In this document: positions 61,778-64,000 of the stretch, piece by piece
Numbering within the stretch: the stretch's first letter is position 1
How the letters are laid out: every line of letters starts with the position of its first letter
Assembly (NCBI GenBank): GCA_020639135.1
Contig: JACKHE010000001.1
Span: 434,001 to 498,000, forward strand
Reading direction: 5' to 3'
Length of the DNA: 64,000 nt
Source of the DNA: Phycisphaeraceae bacterium
Lineage (GTDB): Bacteria > Planctomycetota > Phycisphaerae > Phycisphaerales > UBA1924
Made by a program: the position numbers and the translations under genes
Notes under the pieces: generated by a model
Seen by the model: only the letters and a program-made list of their open reading frames with translations
Told to the model about the DNA's origin: nothing
The model's database searches: none

Positions 61778-64000
61778 TCAGCGGACGAGGAGTGCGCGCC
61801 AGTTGGTGAGGATGTTCATCGTCCCGGAAGTGCGGTCCGAGGGGGCGTTGATGGCGAATCCCCTGCCGTTGGGAAAGACGTCGAAATCCGATGAGGAGTC
61901 GAACGTGATCTGGAAGAGCGCGGAGCCGGCGCCGTGGATGAAGTCGGTCCCTTCGGTGCGGACAGGCACGGCGATCATGGAGTTGCTCCTGGCGATGTAG
62001 AAGAGTTCATCGCCGAGCGGGCTCCATCGGGCCCGGCCTGCGCCGGCGATGGAGACGCGCCATTTCGCGGCTGCTGCGGGGGTGGGCTCGCCGCGTTCCT
62101 CTTCGCCGCGCCACCCCGGCCGGAACGGGATGACGTAGACCTCGGTGATCCCGGATTCGTTCGAGGTGTAGAGGAGCCATTTGCCGTCGGGTGAGATCTC
62201 GGCGGCGTTCTGGTCGCCCTCGCCGGCGACGACCGGCGTGCTCTCGTTCGTTTCGAGGTCGAGCATGTAGATGTCCTTGTCGCCGGAGTCGATCCAGGAG
62301 CCCCTGACATAGATGAGGTATCTGCCGTCTTCGGACCAGTCGGCGGGGAAGGCGGCGTTCTCGTAGCCGTTGGGGAATTCGAGGATGAGGGTGGGGCTGC
62401 CGCTGCTGATGCGGACCTTGTAGATCTTGTTGGTGTTGCTGTTTCCGATGCGGGCGATCTGGCCGAACGCGATCCATTCGCCGTCCGGGGACCAGAGGGG
62501 GCAGACCTCGGTGGTGTCGAGGAATGTCAGCCTGAGCGGCGGCTGGCTCAGCTTGCGCTGCACGTCGTCGAGCGGATCTCCGTTGGTGTCCGTCTCCCGG
62601 TCATCCAGCGGGACGAACATGCTGCTCGGGACCTGGTAGAGCCAGATGTCGAACGAATCCCGGGCGGAGTTGGCGCCGGGCCTGCCGCTGATGGCGATGT
62701 AGTCCGCGTTCGGCGAGATCGCGAGGGAGTTCTGGGGGACGCCGTCGGCGATGTTGGCGGACAGCCTGCCGTCGCGCGCGATGAGCTGCGTGCGCACCGC
62801 TTCGCCCAGCGATGGGGCGCTGCCCGGCGAGGTTTCGCGGAGTCCCTGGTCCGTCTGCTTGTGGAAGGTGAGAACGCCGGTCTCGCTGGCGCTGAATGGG
62901 GCGTTCCACGTGGCGGGGTCGCTCGCGATGCCGGTGAGGATCGTCTCCGGGCTGCCGGTGAGCCGGCCGGTTCGCTCGTCGAAGGTGGTCGAGGTGAGGG
63001 TGTCGCCCCGGATGATGAGGAGCTGGTCGCCGGAGACTTTGCCGCCGAACCGGGCGCGAGTCACCTCGATGTCCGGTTGTCCCGGCGGTGTTGCGAGGAA
63101 GATCGCGCTCTCGTCGAACTTGCCGAGCTCGTGGCTGACGGCGATGTAGATGAAGTTGTCGCCGTTCCTGGTGGGGCAGGGCCAGCGGTGGCTGGTGTGG
63201 CGATCAGGGTTGATTGCGGTGACTGGTGTCGGTTCGCCGCCCTTGGACGGGACGCGGTAGATCGGGGACTGGAAACCGGGGGTGAAGACGATGGTCCCGT
63301 CGGCGAGCCAGGCGCCGCCCCGGCCTCCCGGCGAGGGGCAGATGCTGCGGTTGGTGCGCGTGAGCGTGTCGTACACGCGGAGTTCGCCGGCCGTGAAGTA
63401 GCCGATTTCGTTGCCGTCCCAGGACCAGAAGGGGAACATCGCGCCCTCGGCGCCCTTGATGCGCCGGGGCGTCTCCGCGTCGAGGTCACGGATGTAGAGC
63501 TGCTGCTGTTTGCCCGGCTCTTGCGCCACGAAGGCGAGGCGTCCACCGTCGCGGGCGATCACGGCGGGGCCGGCGAGGTCGCCCGTGAAAACGACGCCGG
63601 CGTTCTCCGGCGGCTCGATCGTCGCGCGGACCACGGGTGGTTGCGGGGGCGACGTGCGGGTCAGGAGGACGACGCCGGCGCCGATGGCGGAGAAGAGCAG
63701 GATCAGCAGCGTGACGAGCGCGGGGTGGACGCCCCGCGGAGGCGCCGGCGTATCGGCGTTGTCGCCGGTCCTGGTGTGGTCGGCGCGTTCGAGCTCGAGG
63801 CGCGCGTCACCGATATCTCGGAGTCGTTTGTTCCTGTCACGTTCGAGGCAGCGGTCGAGGACGCGGTGGACGGCTCGGGGGGTGTTCGCGGGCAGCAGCG
63901 CGCGGTCCGGGTCCTTGTGGAGGATCGCGCCGATGGAGTCGGTGACGGTCTCGCCGTGGAAGGGGCCGACGCCGGAGAGCATCTCGTAGAGGACAACCCC
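61778..64000 (-). CDS. Ser/Thr protein kinase with TolB-like propeller (5' end beyond window)
   Basis: The frame is open to the right edge; only the last 740 residues are seen. They start in the kinase C-lobe (GVVLYEMLSGVGPFHGE, then RALLPANTPRAVHRVLDRCL), so the catalytic motifs lie outside. One membrane helix (LVTLLILLFSAIGAGVVLL) and a TolB/PD40 propeller (WSWDGNEIGYFT, WSPDGEWIAFG, SPDGKWLLYT) follow. It is a paralog of the 21320-23956 kinase, down to the segment GETVTDSIGAILHK. Confidence 0.9.
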   Translation of the reverse strand, partial: GVVLYEMLSGVGPFHGETVTDSIGAILHKDPDRALLPANTPRAVHRVLDRCLERDRNKRLRDIGDARLELERADHTRTGDNADTPAPPRGVHPALVTLLILLFSAIGAGVVLLTRTSPPQPPVVRATIEPPENAGVVFTGDLAGPAVIARDGGRLAFVAQEPGKQQQLYIRDLDAETPRRIKGAEGAMFPFWSWDGNEIGYFTAGELRVYDTLTRTNRSICPSPGGRGGAWLADGTIVFTPGFQSPIYRVPSKGGEPTPVTAINPDRHTSHRWPCPTRNGDNFIYIAVSHELGKFDESAIFLATPPGQPDIEVTRARFGGKVSGDQLLIIRGDTLTSTTFDERTGRLTGSPETILTGIASDPATWNAPFSASETGVLTFHKQTDQGLRETSPGSAPSLGEAVRTQLIARDGRLSANIADGVPQNSLAISPNADYIAISGRPGANSARDSFDIWLYQVPSSMFVPLDDRETDTNGDPLDDVQRKLSQPPLRLTFLDTTEVCPLWSPDGEWIAFGQIARIGNSNTNKIYKVRISSGSPTLILEFPNGYENAAFPADWSEDGRYLIYVRGSWIDSGDKDIYMLDLETNESTPVVAGEGDQNAAEISPDGKWLLYTSNESGITEVYVIPFRPGWRGEEERGEPTPAAAAKWRVSIAGAGRARWSPLGDELFYIARSNSMIAVPVRTEGTDFIHGAGSALFQITFDSSSDFDVFPNGRGFAINAPSDRTSGTMNILTNWRALLVR

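Noticed and set aside
62902..62917. CGTTCCACGTGGCGGG, a parS-like sequence in the second kinase-TolB gene
   Set aside because: Only 11 of the 16 core bases match and the palindrome is broken on the right side; it is coding sequence of the propeller.

Overview
The window is a high-GC (about two thirds G+C by eye) bacterial chromosome segment that looks like a planctomycete of the class Phycisphaerae. This is inferred from protein content, not from a marker search. The signs are a MoxR/DUF58/BatA/vWA/DUF4175-type gene cluster, secreted FG-GAP proteins ending in a short dockerin-like EF-hand tag (GDLNGDG..DTADLG), Hanks-type kinases fused to TolB-like propellers or TPRs, and dispersed palindromic repeats. 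No tRNA, rRNA, CRISPR array, transposase or integrase was found. About 50 protein genes are supported.

Layout. 1-1084: moxR ATPase. 1101-8405 (minus): two paralogous secreted redoxin-like/FG-GAP proteins, then a retropepsin-like protease, RimK ligase and aspartoacylase-like operon. 8512-21226 (plus): DUF58, BatA, vWA, a very large membrane coiled-coil protein and three secreted proteins, mostly joined by 4-base ATGA/GTGA overlaps. 21320-25674: a kinase-TolB receptor and an organophosphate-antiporter-like MFS protein. 25708-29298 (minus): a 21-repeat FG-GAP surface protein. 29479-31253: a chromosome-partition locus with two perfect parS sites, one inside a Nudix gene, next to parB. 31328-34663: a kinase-TPR protein and an MtfA-type peptidase. 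34919-40256: a loose complex I cluster (nuoD, nuoE, nuoF) interrupted by small membrane and secreted genes. It is followed by a low-GC foreign-looking gene at 40258-41151. 41201-47371: VOC protein, ybeY, a CBS/CorC protein, cysS and tmk. 47476-55587: threonine aldolase, secreted proteins, a lipoprotein, Mrp, two VOC proteins and rmuC. 56090-61738: a DUF4190-like membrane protein, an LptF/G permease, an SDR enzyme, lysS, pyrE and an FKBP lipoprotein. 61778-64000: a second kinase-TolB gene cut by the window edge.

Three signals stand out beyond the genes. First, five families of short palindromic repeats (called A-E here) fill most intergenic spaces from 33.8 to 57 kb, often as fixed composite modules. 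One family-A copy sits in frame inside parB, and stem changes in family A are compensatory. Second, nine genes have a TANNNT hexamer 6-9 bases before the start codon and no Shine-Dalgarno sequence, which points to widespread leaderless mRNAs. Third, 55774-55950 carries a long nested hairpin, a second hairpin and a terminator with a T-run on the minus strand. No protein gene feeds into it, so it is a candidate non-coding RNA.
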